Shown here one piece after another: positions 1 through 8,393 of a DNA stretch of 32,871 nt (positions within the stretch are counted from its first letter, which is position 1; each line of letters starts with the position of its first letter). Both the position numbers and the translations under genes were made by a program. The stretch covers positions 1 to 32,871 of the forward strand of contig CAZJNU010000022.1 of assembly GCA_964547485.1 (NCBI GenBank), given 5' to 3'. Source of the DNA: JACJWR01 sp964547485. GTDB lineage: Bacteria > Actinomycetota > Actinomycetes > S36-B12 > UBA10799. The notes under the pieces were generated by a model. That model was not told the DNA's origin. It ran no database searches and saw only the letters and a list, made by a program, of their open reading frames with translations.

Positions 1-55
1 TGTGTTAAGCACGCCGCCAGCGTTCGTCCTGAGCCAGGATCAAACTCTCCGTAAA
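1..55 (-). rRNA. rrs: 16S ribosomal RNA, 5' end only (cut by window edge)
   Basis: Read on the minus strand, this stretch contains the universal 16S 5' sequence AGAGTTTGATCCTGGCTCAG followed by the actinobacterial continuation GACGAACGCTGGCGGCGTGC. Only about the first 55 nt of the mature small-subunit rRNA are present; the rest lies beyond the left edge. The 5' end at 55 was placed by counting back from the conserved AGAGTTTGATC as in E. coli numbering, so it may be off by a few bases. The gene runs in the same direction as the arginine-tyrS run that precedes it. Confidence 0.97.
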
Positions 56-227
56 TGCTTTGTGCGCCTTTCGGCGACTTGCGGTCACGGAAATGTGAAC
101 CTGACAAGACAGAGCTGATCGTAGATCAAACTGTCATGCCTCAAAGGAATCCTCATCCAACCCTGCGACCACCCCTGGCGGGGTTTTGGCCTGGTTGAAT
201 GCGGTATTCGGCATTAACTTTTGGCAC

Positions 228-246
228 GCTGTTGAGTTCTCAAGGA
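228..246 (-). promoter_or_regulatory. boxA-type rRNA antitermination element in the 16S leader
   Basis: On the minus strand the leader contains CCTTGAGAACTCAACAGCGT, the TTGAGAACTCAACAG element found upstream of 16S genes in many actinobacteria and resembling the NusB/S10-binding boxA. The transcribed leader from about 294 to 56 holds no convincing open reading frame; its remaining sequence is probably for antitermination and for the processing stem around pre-16S. The partner strand of that stem would lie downstream of 16S and is not in the window. Confidence 0.75.
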
Positions 247-300
247 TCGTACGCGCACCGACTCCGCGCCTTTCGGCTTGGTTTCGGGGCAACCTTCCCT

Positions 301-329
301 ACGTTACCAGACCTTATCCGCGTCCGCAA
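301..329 (-). promoter_or_regulatory. Probable rRNA operon promoter (TTGCGG-N17-TAACGT)
   Basis: On the minus strand TTGCGG (329-324) and TAACGT (306-301) are separated by exactly 17 nt, which predicts initiation near 294 and a leader of about 240 nt ahead of 16S. This spacing and similarity to the sigma-70/HrdB consensus are the only evidence; no second equally good promoter was found between tyrS and 16S. The same TTGCGG -35 with a 17-nt spacer recurs at the RelBE promoter in this window. Confidence 0.6.
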
Positions 330-350
330 CCCCCGGGGGGATCTTGGCCG

Positions 351-406
351 CGGTGAACCCCGTCACGTAAGTGGCGGAGGGCCTTGTTCCCTGGGAACGT
401 TCACCG
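351..406. repeat. Nested inverted repeats upstream of the rRNA promoter
   Basis: CGGTGAAC at 351-358 is an exact reverse complement of GTTCACCG at 399-406. Inside the right part lies GTTCCCTGGGAAC (386-398), a near-perfect 13-bp palindrome, and GAACGTTC (395-402) is an 8-bp palindrome overlapping it. The region is about 60-110 bp upstream of the predicted rRNA start. It could be a regulator site, or on the tyrS transcript a structured terminator-like region. No T-tract follows, so the role is unknown. Confidence 0.5.
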
Positions 407-504
407 GATTGCGCTTGTGCGCCTGGTGTCCGCTACTCCCTATCGGGCAACAAGGGAAACGTTAGACCACAAGGGTTTCGGTCCCTGCGGCACCCCCCTA
501 GTTG

Positions 505-526
505 GGCCCTGGTTAGGCCCTGGTTA
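505..526. repeat. 11-bp tandem duplication between tyrS and the rRNA operon
   Basis: GGCCCTGGTTA occurs twice head to tail (505-515 and 516-526). The GGGCC at 504-508 and GGCCC at 516-520 could form a short 5-bp stem just after the tyrS stop codon, a weak candidate for the tyrS terminator. No T-tract is present. The rest of 330-542 contains no recognisable gene. Confidence 0.5.
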
Positions 527-542
527 GCCACGAATACGCAGA

Positions 543-1880
543 TCAGGCGCCCTCCGGCAGCCTGACGCCGGCAAGGTTGCGCTTACCCTTCCGCAGCAGC
601 ACCCAGCCACCTGCGAGGGTCGCCTGCGGCACGGTGTCGGGGTCCAGCACCCGAACATTGTCGAGGTAGGCCCCGCCCTCTTTGACGGCGCGTCTGGCTG
701 CGCCCTTGGACTCGCAGAGGCCGGTGGCAACCAGTAGCTCGACCACTGTCGGCAGCGGTTCACCGTCGGCAACGACCACGTGCGGTGCCTCGGCCAGCGC
801 GGCATCGAGTGTCGCGACGTCAAGTTCGTCGAGGTCACCATGGCCGAAGAGTGCCTTGCCCGCGGCGATCACCCTGGCCGTCTCGTCAGCTCCGTGGATG
901 AGACTGGTCAGTTCATCGGCGAGTGCGCGCTGCGCGGAGCGGCTGGCTCGGCGGTCGTCCCACGCGGAAGCAATTTCCTCGATCTCGGCCGGGGAGCGCA
1001 AGCTGAACAGCCGTAGGAACCGCACCACATCGCGGTCGTCCGTGTTGAGCCAGAACTGGTAGAAGGCGTATGGGCTGGTCATGGTGGCGTCCAGCCAAAT
1101 GGCGCCACCCGCGGTCTTGCCGAACTTGGCGCCATCGGATTTGACGACCAGCGGCACGGTCAGCGCGTGCGCGACAGCACTGCCGCGGCCCTCGACCCTG
1201 CGGATCAGATCCAGGCCGGCGGTGATGTTGCCCCATTGGTCCGCTCCCCCGATCTGCAACTGACAATCAGCCGACCGGTACAACTCGAGGTAGTCGTAGG
1301 CCTGCAGAATCATGTAGCTGAACTCCGTGTAGCTGATCCCGTTGTCGGCCAATCTGGTGGCGACAGACTCCTTGGCCAGCATGGTGTTCACGCTGAAGTG
1401 TTTGCCCACGTCGCGCAACAATTCGATGGCAGTCAGCGGCGCCGTCCAGTCCAAGTTCGACACCACCCGGGCCGGAACGGGTCCGTCGAAGTCGAGCACC
1501 AGATCAAGTTGCGAGCGGATCAGCGCCAACCAGTCGGCCACCACGTCAGTGTCCTGCAGCGATCGCTCGGAACTGCGGCCCGAGGGGTCGCCGATCAGCC
1601 CGGTCGCACCCCCCACCAGTCCGATCGGGCGGTGGCCCGCCAGTTGGAACCGTCGCAGCGTCAACAGCGGCACCAGGTTGCCCACGTGAAGGCTGGGGGC
1701 GGTCGGGTCGAAGCCGCAGTAGAGCGTGATCGGTCCCCGTGCCAGCGCCGCTGACAGGGCGGCTTCATCTGTGGACTGCGCGACCAGACCACGCCACCGA
1801 AGATCTGCCAGCAGGTCTCCTGGCGCCGGCAGATCCTCGGCCGCCAGCGGGGTATCGGTCGGCTCCACAGTGTCAGTCAT
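543..1880 (-). CDS. tyrS: Tyrosine--tRNA ligase
   Basis: Cytoplasmic class I aminoacyl-tRNA synthetase charging tRNA-Tyr. The 445-residue product has the TyrRS HIGH-type motif (CGFDPTAPSLHVGN, about 55-68), the tyrosine-pocket segment GGADQWGN (about 211-218), a KMSKS-type motif written KFGKT (252-256), and a C-terminal S4 RNA-binding domain (about 378-445). Length is slightly above the usual 420-430 because of a 20-residue acidic N-terminal tail. The start has no obvious Shine-Dalgarno but lies 12 nt after the argH stop, so reading through from argH is likely. It is the last gene before the rRNA promoter. Confidence 0.97.
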   Translation of the reverse strand: MTDTVEPTDTPLAAEDLPAPGDLLADLRWRGLVAQSTDEAALSAALARGPITLYCGFDPTAPSLHVGNLVPLLTLRRFQLAGHRPIGLVGGATGLIGDPSGRSSERSLQDTDVVADWLALIRSQLDLVLDFDGPVPARVVSNLDWTAPLTAIELLRDVGKHFSVNTMLAKESVATRLADNGISYTEFSYMILQAYDYLELYRSADCQLQIGGADQWGNITAGLDLIRRVEGRGSAVAHALTVPLVVKSDGAKFGKTAGGAIWLDATMTSPYAFYQFWLNTDDRDVVRFLRLFSLRSPAEIEEIASAWDDRRASRSAQRALADELTSLIHGADETARVIAAGKALFGHGDLDELDVATLDAALAEAPHVVVADGEPLPTVVELLVATGLCESKGAARRAVKEGGAYLDNVRVLDPDTVPQATLAGGWVLLRKGKRNLAGVRLPEGA

Positions 1881-1892
1881 AGCCCAATAGTG

Positions 1893-3347
1893 TCAGCGGT
1901 CCCCACCGACGCGGTCATCGACTGAGCCACGTCGAAGTCCTCTGGCCGCCGCTTCGGCCGCCACCAGTTGCTCGGCCACCCGGACGGGGGCCGTACCCCC
2001 CGGTCGGGCGCGGCCCGCCAACGCCCCAGAGGTCGTCAACACGGCCCGGACCTCGGGGTCCAGCGCGTCCGAGATTCCCGCCAGTTCAGCATCGGTGAGA
2101 TCCCACAACTCCACCCCACGGGCCTCGGCGGCAGCTACGCAGGCACCGGAGATCTCATGGGCATCTCTGAACGGTACCCCCCTGACCACCAGCCAGTCCG
2201 CGATCTCGGTCGCCAGCGCGAAGCCCTCCGGCGCGGCGGCGGCCATCCGTTCGGTATCGAACTCCAGCGTGGCGATCATCCCGGTCACGGCGGGCAACAC
2301 CAGCAGCAGGGTGTCGACACTGTCGAACACCGGCTCCTTGTCCTCCTGCAGATCACGGTTGTAGGCGAACCCGAGGCCCTTGAGGGTGACCAGGATCGCC
2401 GTCAGATTGCCGACCAGTCGGCCAGACTTGCCGCGGGCCAGTTCGGCGATATCGGGGTTCTTCTTCTGCGGCATGATCGAGGATCCGGTGGACCACGAGT
2501 CGTGCAGCCGCGCCCAGCCGAACTCTCGCGACGTCATCAGCACGACCTCCTCCCCCAACCGGGAGAGGTGAACCCCCACCAGGGCCGCCACGAAAAGGAA
2601 CTCCGCGACGAAATCACGGTCACTGACCGCGTCGATGGAGTTCTCCGCGGCCCGGTCGAAACCGAGTTCGGCGGCCACTGCGGCGGGGTCCAGCGGCAGT
2701 GCAGATCCCGCCAGCGCCCCCGACCCGAGCGGGCTGACGTTGGCACGCGCACGCCAATCCGCAAGCCGTTCGCGGTCCCGCTGCAGAGCGTGCACATGTT
2801 TGCCGAGCTCGTGCCCGAACGACACCGGCTGGGCGTGTTGCAGGTGCGTGAATCCTGGGGACGGGTCAGCCACGTGGGCCTGTGCTTGTGCCAACAACGC
2901 CAACTGAAGCTCCAAGAGGGCCGCATCTACCCGGTCCGCGGCGTCCCGCAGGTACAGCCGGAAATCGCAGGCCACCTGGTCGTTTCGGGACCGTCCGGCC
3001 CGCAGTTTCCCGCCGAGCGGACCGAGCCGCTGCAATAAACCGCGCTCGATCGCGGTGTGCACATCCTCATCGGCCTCGGTGGCCCGGAACGCGCCCGAGG
3101 CAACATCCTCGGTCAGGGACTCGATCGCCGCCAGCACTGCTTCGTGTTCGACCGCGTCGAGTAGACCCGCCGACCGGAGCACATTCGCGTGAGCCCGGGT
3201 CTGGGCCAGGTCGTACGGTGCCAGTCGCCAGTCGAACTGGACGCTCAACGACAGTGCCTCCAGTTCCGGCGACGGACCCGAGCCGAACCGACCCCCCCAC
3301 AGCCTGGTCGGTCCACCGGCTGCCGCAGTTGGCTCCGCCGGCGTCAC
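1893..3347 (-). CDS. argH: Argininosuccinate lyase
   Basis: Splits argininosuccinate into arginine and fumarate, the last step of arginine synthesis; fumarase/aspartase superfamily homotetramer. The product (484 aa) carries RLWGGRF near the N-terminus, SRNDQV (120-125), THLQHAQP (167-174, catalytic His region) and the family signature GSSIMPQKKNPD (288-299) with the catalytic serine loop. I chose the GTG at 3347 because it overlaps the argG stop as GTGA, the usual arrangement in this operon. A longer frame exists upstream to 3407 but would overlap argG by 64 nt and adds only unconserved residues. tyrS follows after 12 nt. Confidence 0.96.
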   Translation of the reverse strand: MTPAEPTAAAGGPTRLWGGRFGSGPSPELEALSLSVQFDWRLAPYDLAQTRAHANVLRSAGLLDAVEHEAVLAAIESLTEDVASGAFRATEADEDVHTAIERGLLQRLGPLGGKLRAGRSRNDQVACDFRLYLRDAADRVDAALLELQLALLAQAQAHVADPSPGFTHLQHAQPVSFGHELGKHVHALQRDRERLADWRARANVSPLGSGALAGSALPLDPAAVAAELGFDRAAENSIDAVSDRDFVAEFLFVAALVGVHLSRLGEEVVLMTSREFGWARLHDSWSTGSSIMPQKKNPDIAELARGKSGRLVGNLTAILVTLKGLGFAYNRDLQEDKEPVFDSVDTLLLVLPAVTGMIATLEFDTERMAAAAPEGFALATEIADWLVVRGVPFRDAHEISGACVAAAEARGVELWDLTDAELAGISDALDPEVRAVLTTSGALAGRARPGGTAPVRVAEQLVAAEAAARGLRRGSVDDRVGGDR

Positions 3348-4555
3348 GAACGAACCTGCTGGGACTTCTGCTCCCGAGTCGCGGCCAACTTGCTGGGCAT
3401 CCCCCACAACTCGATGAATCCCTTGGCCAGGGACTGATCGAAGGTGTCGCCGGTGTCGTACGTCGCCAAGTTGTAGTCGTAGAGGGACTCCTCCGAACGA
3501 CGTCCGGTGACGACCGCCCGACCGCCGTGCAGGGTCATCCGGATATCCCCGGTGATGGTCGAATTCAGCTCCGCCAGGAAGGCGTCGAGGGCGTACTTCA
3601 GCGGGCTGAACCAGAGTCCGTCATAGACCAACTCCGCCCAGCGTTGGGAGACGCCGGTGGCGAACCTGGCCAGATCGCGCTCGATCGTGACGCGGCCGAG
3701 TTCCCGGTGGGCCGCAATCAGCGCCATCGCGCCGGGGGCCTCATACACCTCGCGGCTCTTGATCCCGACCAACCGGTCCTCCACCAGATCCAGTCGACCG
3801 ACGCCTTGGGCGCCCGCGCGGGTGTTCAACTCCTCAATGATCGCCAGCATGGTCAGCGGCCGACCATCGAGCGCCACCGGCTCACCCGCCACGAAGGTGA
3901 TGACCACCTCATCGGCGGGCCGCGGCACCGCCGGATCCGAGGTGTAGGAGTACACGTCCTCGATTGGACCGTTCCAGATGTCCTCCAGGAAGCCGGTCTC
4001 GACCGCCCGACCCCAGACATTCTGATCGATCGAGTACGGCGACTTCTTGTTCACGTCGATCGGCAGATCCCGGCTCTCGGCGAACTCAATGGCACGGTCC
4101 CGCGTCATCGCGTAGTCGCGCACCGGTGCGATACAGCGCAGGTCCGGGGCGAGCGCGCCGATCCCCACCTCGAACCGCACCTGGTCGTTGCCCTTGCCAG
4201 TGCACCCGTGCGCCACGATGCTGGCGTCGTGTTTGCGGGCCGCCGCCACCAGGTGCTTGACGATCACCGGCCGGGAGAGGGCCGAGACCAGCGGGTAGGA
4301 ATCCATATAGAGCGCGTCCGCCTTCAGCGCGGGCAGGCAGTAGCCGTCGGCGAATTCATCCCGCGCGTCGGCCACCTCTGCCTCCACCGCACCGCACGCC
4401 AACGCTCGCTCCCGGATGACCTCAAGATCCTCGCCGCCCTGGCCGACGTCTGCGGCAACGGCGATCACCTCGGCGCCGGTCTCCTCCTTGATCCACTCGA
4501 TCGCCACGGAGGTGTCGAGGCCTCCCGAATAGGCCAGGACTACGCGCTCGCTCAC
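3344..4555 (-). CDS. argG: Argininosuccinate synthase
   Basis: Condenses citrulline with aspartate using ATP to give argininosuccinate. The 403-residue product starts SERVVLAYSGGLDTS; the AYSGGLDTS PP-loop (8-16) binds ATP and HGCTGKGNDQVRFE (about 115-128) is the second conserved synthase motif. Start: GTG at 4555, with AGGAG 7 nt upstream; the frame extends further to 4630 but that extension has no motif. It lies 34 nt after argR and overlaps argH by 4 nt. Citrulline must come from an ornithine carbamoyltransferase encoded elsewhere, because argF is not in this cluster. Confidence 0.97.
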   Translation of the reverse strand: MSERVVLAYSGGLDTSVAIEWIKEETGAEVIAVAADVGQGGEDLEVIRERALACGAVEAEVADARDEFADGYCLPALKADALYMDSYPLVSALSRPVIVKHLVAAARKHDASIVAHGCTGKGNDQVRFEVGIGALAPDLRCIAPVRDYAMTRDRAIEFAESRDLPIDVNKKSPYSIDQNVWGRAVETGFLEDIWNGPIEDVYSYTSDPAVPRPADEVVITFVAGEPVALDGRPLTMLAIIEELNTRAGAQGVGRLDLVEDRLVGIKSREVYEAPGAMALIAAHRELGRVTIERDLARFATGVSQRWAELVYDGLWFSPLKYALDAFLAELNSTITGDIRMTLHGGRAVVTGRRSEESLYDYNLATYDTGDTFDQSLAKGFIELWGMPSKLAATREQKSQQVRS

Positions 4556-4589
4556 TGTTGTTCTCCTGTCGTCGTGATACCAGTTGGCA

Positions 4590-5093
4590 TCATCGTCTAC
4601 CACCCGCCAACGCGAGTAGTTCGGTGGCAACTACTGCCGCACCGTCGGGCTGACGGCTCACCAGCAGCACCGTGTCGTCACCGGCCACGCAGCCGATGAC
4701 ATCGGGCAAAACCGTTCGGTCAATCGCGGAGGCCAGGAACTGCGCCGCCCCGGGTGGTGTCCGCAACACTGCGATGTTGGCAGAGGCGTCGGCGGACACC
4801 AGCACCTCTGCGAGCAGTCGAGCCAGCCTGGATCGGCCGGCCGACATCGACTCCGGTCGTTGCGGGGCCGGGTCACCACCTTCCGCCGGGACTGCGTATA
4901 CGGCACCGGACTCGCCGTCGTCGACCTTCACCGCACCCAGTTCATCCAAGTCGCGCGACACGGTCGCCTGGGTCACCTCGAAGCCGTCGTCGGCCAGCAG
5001 TTCCTGCAGCGCGGCCTGCGACCCCACCCGGCGACGGGCGAGTAATTCGACGATCCGCTGTCGCCGGGCAACATGGGTCCGGGCACTGGTCAT
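4590..5093 (-). CDS. argR: Arginine repressor ArgR
   Basis: Arginine-sensing transcriptional regulator, normally a hexamer that represses arginine synthesis genes. The 167-residue product has the N-terminal winged helix, with recognition-helix sequence VTQATVSRDLDELGAVKV (about 39-56), and a C-terminal oligomerisation/arginine-binding domain with PDVIGCVAGDDTVLLV near residue 130. Its ATG overlaps the argD stop as ATGA, so translation is probably coupled. The palindrome ahead of argC (9484-9493) is its most likely target here, which would make the operon self-regulated. In many actinobacteria argF sits between argD and argR; here it is absent. Confidence 0.95.
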   Translation of the reverse strand: MTSARTHVARRQRIVELLARRRVGSQAALQELLADDGFEVTQATVSRDLDELGAVKVDDGESGAVYAVPAEGGDPAPQRPESMSAGRSRLARLLAEVLVSADASANIAVLRTPPGAAQFLASAIDRTVLPDVIGCVAGDDTVLLVSRQPDGAAVVATELLALAGGRR

Positions 5094-6301
5094 TCCGGAT
5101 CCCCGACTACAGCTGTGGCCGCGGCAACCTCGGCGATGGCTTCGGCCAACCCCTGAATCGCCCGGTCCGCCTCGTCATCGGTCAGCACCAAGGGTGGCGC
5201 CAGCCTGATTACCTCGGGGGCCACCGCGTTCACCAGCAGTCCCCGCTGCCGAGCGGCCACCTCGACTGCGGCCGCGGGGATGCCAGCGGTCAGCACCATG
5301 CCCAGCAATAGGCCTCGACCACGGACCGAGTCGACCCCCGGCAGGGTCGCGAGTTCGCGCTGGAGCCGATCGCCGAGTTGCGTCGCCCTGGCGAGCAGGC
5401 CGTCGGACTCGATGGTGTCGAGAACCGCGAGAGCTGCGGCACAGGACACCGGGTTGCCGCCGAAGGTGGATCCATGACTGCCAGGTCCAAGTAGCCCGGC
5501 TGCGTCTCCGAACGCGATGGTCGCCCCGATCGGCAACCCGCCGCCCAGCCCCTTCGCCAGCGTGACGATGTCGGGCTGAGCGCCGTCCGCCGTGTGAGCG
5601 AACCAGGCGCCGGTGCGGCCGATGCCGGTCTGCACCTCATCGAGGACGAGCAGGGCACCGACCGCTCGGGCGATCCGACCAGCCGCCGCGAGGTACCCCG
5701 GTGGCGCGGGGATCACGCCTCCCTCTCCCTGCACAGGCTCCAGCACGACGGCCGCAGTCTGCTCGGATACGGCGGTGGCCAGCGCGTCGACATCACCGAA
5801 GGGCACAAACGCCACCGACGGGGGCAGCGGTTCGAACGGCGCCTGCTTGGCAGGTTGACCAGTCAGTGCCAGCGCACCCATCGTCCGGCCATGGAATCCG
5901 CCGTGGGCCGCCACATAGCCGCCTCGGCCGGTCAGCCGACCGGTCTTGAAGGCGGCCTCATTGGCCTCCGCACCGCTGTTGGCGAAGAACACCTTGCCGT
6001 CTCGACCAGCCAATTCCAGCAGTCGCTCCGCGAGCGCGATCGTCGGCGGCGTTGCCGCGAGGTTGCTGGTGTGGCCCAGCGTCGACAGTTGCGAGGTGAC
6101 GGCAGCGATCACCGCCGGATGGGCGTGGCCGAGACAGTTCACCGCGATCCCTGCCAGCAGGTCGAGGTACTCGTTTCCGTCTGCGTCCAGCACCGTGGCC
6201 CCCCGACCGGCGACGAGGGTCAGCGGCGGTGTCCCGTAGTTGTTCATCAGCGACGCCGACCATCGAGTGCGGCCTTCGGCATTACTGCTCGGCGCGGTCA
6301 C
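5090..6301 (-). CDS. argD: Acetylornithine aminotransferase
   Basis: PLP-dependent class III aminotransferase converting N-acetylglutamate semialdehyde to N-acetylornithine. In the 403-residue product, LVLDEVQTGIGRTG (about 218-231) supplies the cofactor aspartate and TLAKGLGGGLPIGA (247-260) the Schiff-base lysine (K250). The start chosen is GTG at 6301, which overlaps the argB stop as GTGA and has AGGG 9 nt upstream. A TTG three codons earlier (6310) is possible but has no correctly spaced ribosome site. ATGA overlap with argR follows. Succinyl-diaminopimelate transamination is a common side activity of the family, but the context is arginine. Confidence 0.95.
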   Translation of the reverse strand: MTAPSSNAEGRTRWSASLMNNYGTPPLTLVAGRGATVLDADGNEYLDLLAGIAVNCLGHAHPAVIAAVTSQLSTLGHTSNLAATPPTIALAERLLELAGRDGKVFFANSGAEANEAAFKTGRLTGRGGYVAAHGGFHGRTMGALALTGQPAKQAPFEPLPPSVAFVPFGDVDALATAVSEQTAAVVLEPVQGEGGVIPAPPGYLAAAGRIARAVGALLVLDEVQTGIGRTGAWFAHTADGAQPDIVTLAKGLGGGLPIGATIAFGDAAGLLGPGSHGSTFGGNPVSCAAALAVLDTIESDGLLARATQLGDRLQRELATLPGVDSVRGRGLLLGMVLTAGIPAAAVEVAARQRGLLVNAVAPEVIRLAPPLVLTDDEADRAIQGLAEAIAEVAAATAVVGDPE

Positions 6302-7245
6302 GGTTGCCAACCCTGGCCGGCCGCGGGGTCATCGTCAGCGATCACCATGGTGCCGACACCGGCATCGGTGAACACCTCCACCAGCATCGAGTGCGGCGCC
6401 CGGCCATCGATCACGTGCGCCCGAGTGACCCCACCCGCGACGGCCTGCACGCAGGCGGCCATTTTCGGAATCATGCCGCTGGTGAGGCCCGGCAGCAGAC
6501 CGCGGAGTACCTCCACCGTGATCACCGGGACCACCGTCTGGTCGTCCGGCCAACTCCGATACATCCCGGGGACATCGGTCAGCATGATCAACTTCTTCGC
6601 CCCCAGCGCCAGCGCGAGCTCGGCCGCGGCGGCATCCGCGTTGATGTTGTAGGTGTCCCCCTCCTCCCCTCGGGCGACGGAGGAGACCACCGGGATGATG
6701 CCGTCGGCCAATAGCGACGTCACCAGGTCAGGCCGGACAGCGACGATATCGCCGACCTGGCCGATGTCCACAGATTCGCCGTCCACCACCGCCATCCTGC
6801 GCTGGGCGGTGAATAGGTTGGCATCCTCACCGGACATCCCGACCGCGAACGGCCCGTGTCGGTTGATCAGGCTCACCAATTGCCGCTGCACGCCGCCGGT
6901 GAGAACCATCCGGACAATGTCCATCGCCTCCGGGGTGGTGACCCGATAGCCGCCTCGGAACTCCGACTCGATCCCGAGCGCGTCCAGCATCCCGGAGATC
7001 TGCGGACCGCCGCCGTGCACCACCACCGGCCGCAACCCGGCCAGCTTCAGGAACAGCACGTCGGAGGCGAAGGACTCCTGCAGCCTCGGATCGGTCATCG
7101 CGTTACCGCCGTACTTGACCACCACGATCGCGCCGCGATGCTCAAGGAGCCATGGGGTCGCCGCGGCGAAGGTCTCGGCCGCCTGCCAGTCGGATCCGCG
7201 CGCGGTCAGCACGACGGTGCTGGTCTCGGGTACCGGGCTGGTCAT
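6298..7245 (-). CDS. argB: Acetylglutamate kinase
   Basis: Phosphorylates N-acetylglutamate, the second step of the pathway and usually its arginine-feedback point. The 315-residue amino acid kinase has VVVKYGGNAM (41-50, phosphate-binding lysine) and VVHGGGPQI (75-83, substrate glycine loop). The N-terminal extension of about 30 residues with helix-forming sequence (WQAAETFAAATPWLLEHRG) resembles the extra N-terminal helix of arginine-inhibited, hexameric acetylglutamate kinases, so feedback inhibition is likely; this is inference. It starts at an ATG overlapping the argJ stop as ATGA and ends in a GTGA overlap with argD. Confidence 0.96.
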   Translation of the reverse strand: MTSPVPETSTVVLTARGSDWQAAETFAAATPWLLEHRGAIVVVKYGGNAMTDPRLQESFASDVLFLKLAGLRPVVVHGGGPQISGMLDALGIESEFRGGYRVTTPEAMDIVRMVLTGGVQRQLVSLINRHGPFAVGMSGEDANLFTAQRRMAVVDGESVDIGQVGDIVAVRPDLVTSLLADGIIPVVSSVARGEEGDTYNINADAAAAELALALGAKKLIMLTDVPGMYRSWPDDQTVVPVITVEVLRGLLPGLTSGMIPKMAACVQAVAGGVTRAHVIDGRAPHSMLVEVFTDAGVGTMVIADDDPAAGQGWQP

Positions 7246-8393
7246 GTCGCGTACGCCGAGTTCTCGTGCACGTAGGCCGCTGTCAGGTCATTGGTCCAGA
7301 TGACCGCTGTCTGGTCACCGGCCCGCAGGTCGATTTGGACGTCGATCTGCCTAGCGGAGAGATCCGCAGTGGCCGGGTCGGCGTGGGCCGCGCCGTCGCG
7401 GCAGACTTCCACGCCGTTGATGGTCACTCCCAACTCCGCCGAGCTGAAGGCGGCGGCAGTGGTTCCCACCGCCGACACGATCCGCCCCCAGTTGGGGTCT
7501 TCTCCGTGCATCGCGCACTTGAACAGATTGCTGCGCGCCACCGCCCGGCCCACTTCGACGGCATCGTCTTCCGTGGCCGCCCCGATCACCTCGATCCGGA
7601 CATCCTTGCTGGCGCCCTCAGCGTCGCTGATGATGTCACGGGCCAACTGCTGGCAGACCTGCTGGACCATGGCGCCCAACTGGTCCTCGGCCAACGCGAT
7701 CCCGGAGCCGCCGGAGGCCATCAGAATCACCGTGTCATTGGTCGACATGCAGCCGTCGGAATCGATCCGGTTGAACGTGCGCGCGACCGCCGAGGAGAGC
7801 ACCCGGGCCGCCGCGGTCGCGGAGACGACCGCATCGGTGCTGAGCACGGCCAGCATGGTGGCCATCCCGGGGGCGATCATGCCGGCGCCTTTGACCATCC
7901 CGCCGACCGTCACCCCATCGCCCCGGACCACTGCCTCCTTGGCGTGGCTGTCGGTCGTCATGATCGCGACTGCGGCATCGGCACCACCGTCGGTCGACAG
8001 CGCCGCGGCGGCGGCATCGACGCCGGTGAGCAGTGCGGGCATGTCCAGCCGGATCCCGATAAGCCCGGTCGAGCAGACAGCGACATCGATCGGGGCCAGC
8101 CCGAGCACCTGCGCGGTGTGCTCGGCGGTGTGATGGGTGTCGGCGAATCCGGGCGGTCCGGTGCAGGCGTTGGCACCACCGGAATTCAGCACGACCGCCC
8201 GAAGCGCGCCGGTCTTCACGACTTCCCGGCTCCACACCACTGGCGCGGCGACAACCCGGTTACCAGTGAACACCCCCGCAGCCACGTACTCCGGACCGTC
8301 ATTGACGACCAGCGCGACGTCGGGCCGACCAGAAGCCTTCAGCCCCGCCGCCACTCCCGCAGCCCGAAACCCAACCGCATCCGTGACACTCAT
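7242..8393 (-). CDS. argJ: Bifunctional ornithine acetyltransferase / N-acetylglutamate synthase
   Basis: Transfers the acetyl group from N-acetylornithine to glutamate, making the pathway cyclic; many members also acetylate glutamate with acetyl-CoA. The 383-residue precursor holds the self-cleavage motif KGAGMIAPGMATML (168-181), so cleavage before T179 should give alpha (1-178) and beta (179-383) chains with T179 as nucleophile. STGLIG (108-113) is the conserved oxyanion-type segment. Both ends overlap neighbours by ATGA (argC upstream, argB downstream). Whether it also has the synthase activity cannot be read from sequence; no argA or argE is seen here. Confidence 0.96.
   Translation of the reverse strand: MSVTDAVGFRAAGVAAGLKASGRPDVALVVNDGPEYVAAGVFTGNRVVAAPVVWSREVVKTGALRAVVLNSGGANACTGPPGFADTHHTAEHTAQVLGLAPIDVAVCSTGLIGIRLDMPALLTGVDAAAAALSTDGGADAAVAIMTTDSHAKEAVVRGDGVTVGGMVKGAGMIAPGMATMLAVLSTDAVVSATAAARVLSSAVARTFNRIDSDGCMSTNDTVILMASGGSGIALAEDQLGAMVQQVCQQLARDIISDAEGASKDVRIEVIGAATEDDAVEVGRAVARSNLFKCAMHGEDPNWGRIVSAVGTTAAAFSSAELGVTINGVEVCRDGAAHADPATADLSARQIDVQIDLRAGDQTAVIWTNDLTAAYVHENSAYAT

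Noticed and set aside
199..465. Small plus-strand frame in the rRNA leader region
   Set aside because: It lies opposite the boxA element and promoter and has no similarity to a protein; the region is explained by rRNA transcription signals.
1881..1892. T-box or other amino-acid-sensing leader before tyrS
   Set aside because: Only 12 nt separate argH and tyrS, too short for any such RNA.
2882..4699. Long plus-strand open frame (605 codons) opposite argH, argG and argR
   Set aside because: It is the antisense shadow of three well-supported genes; composition is Arg/Pro-rich with no domain, and such frames are common in high-GC DNA.
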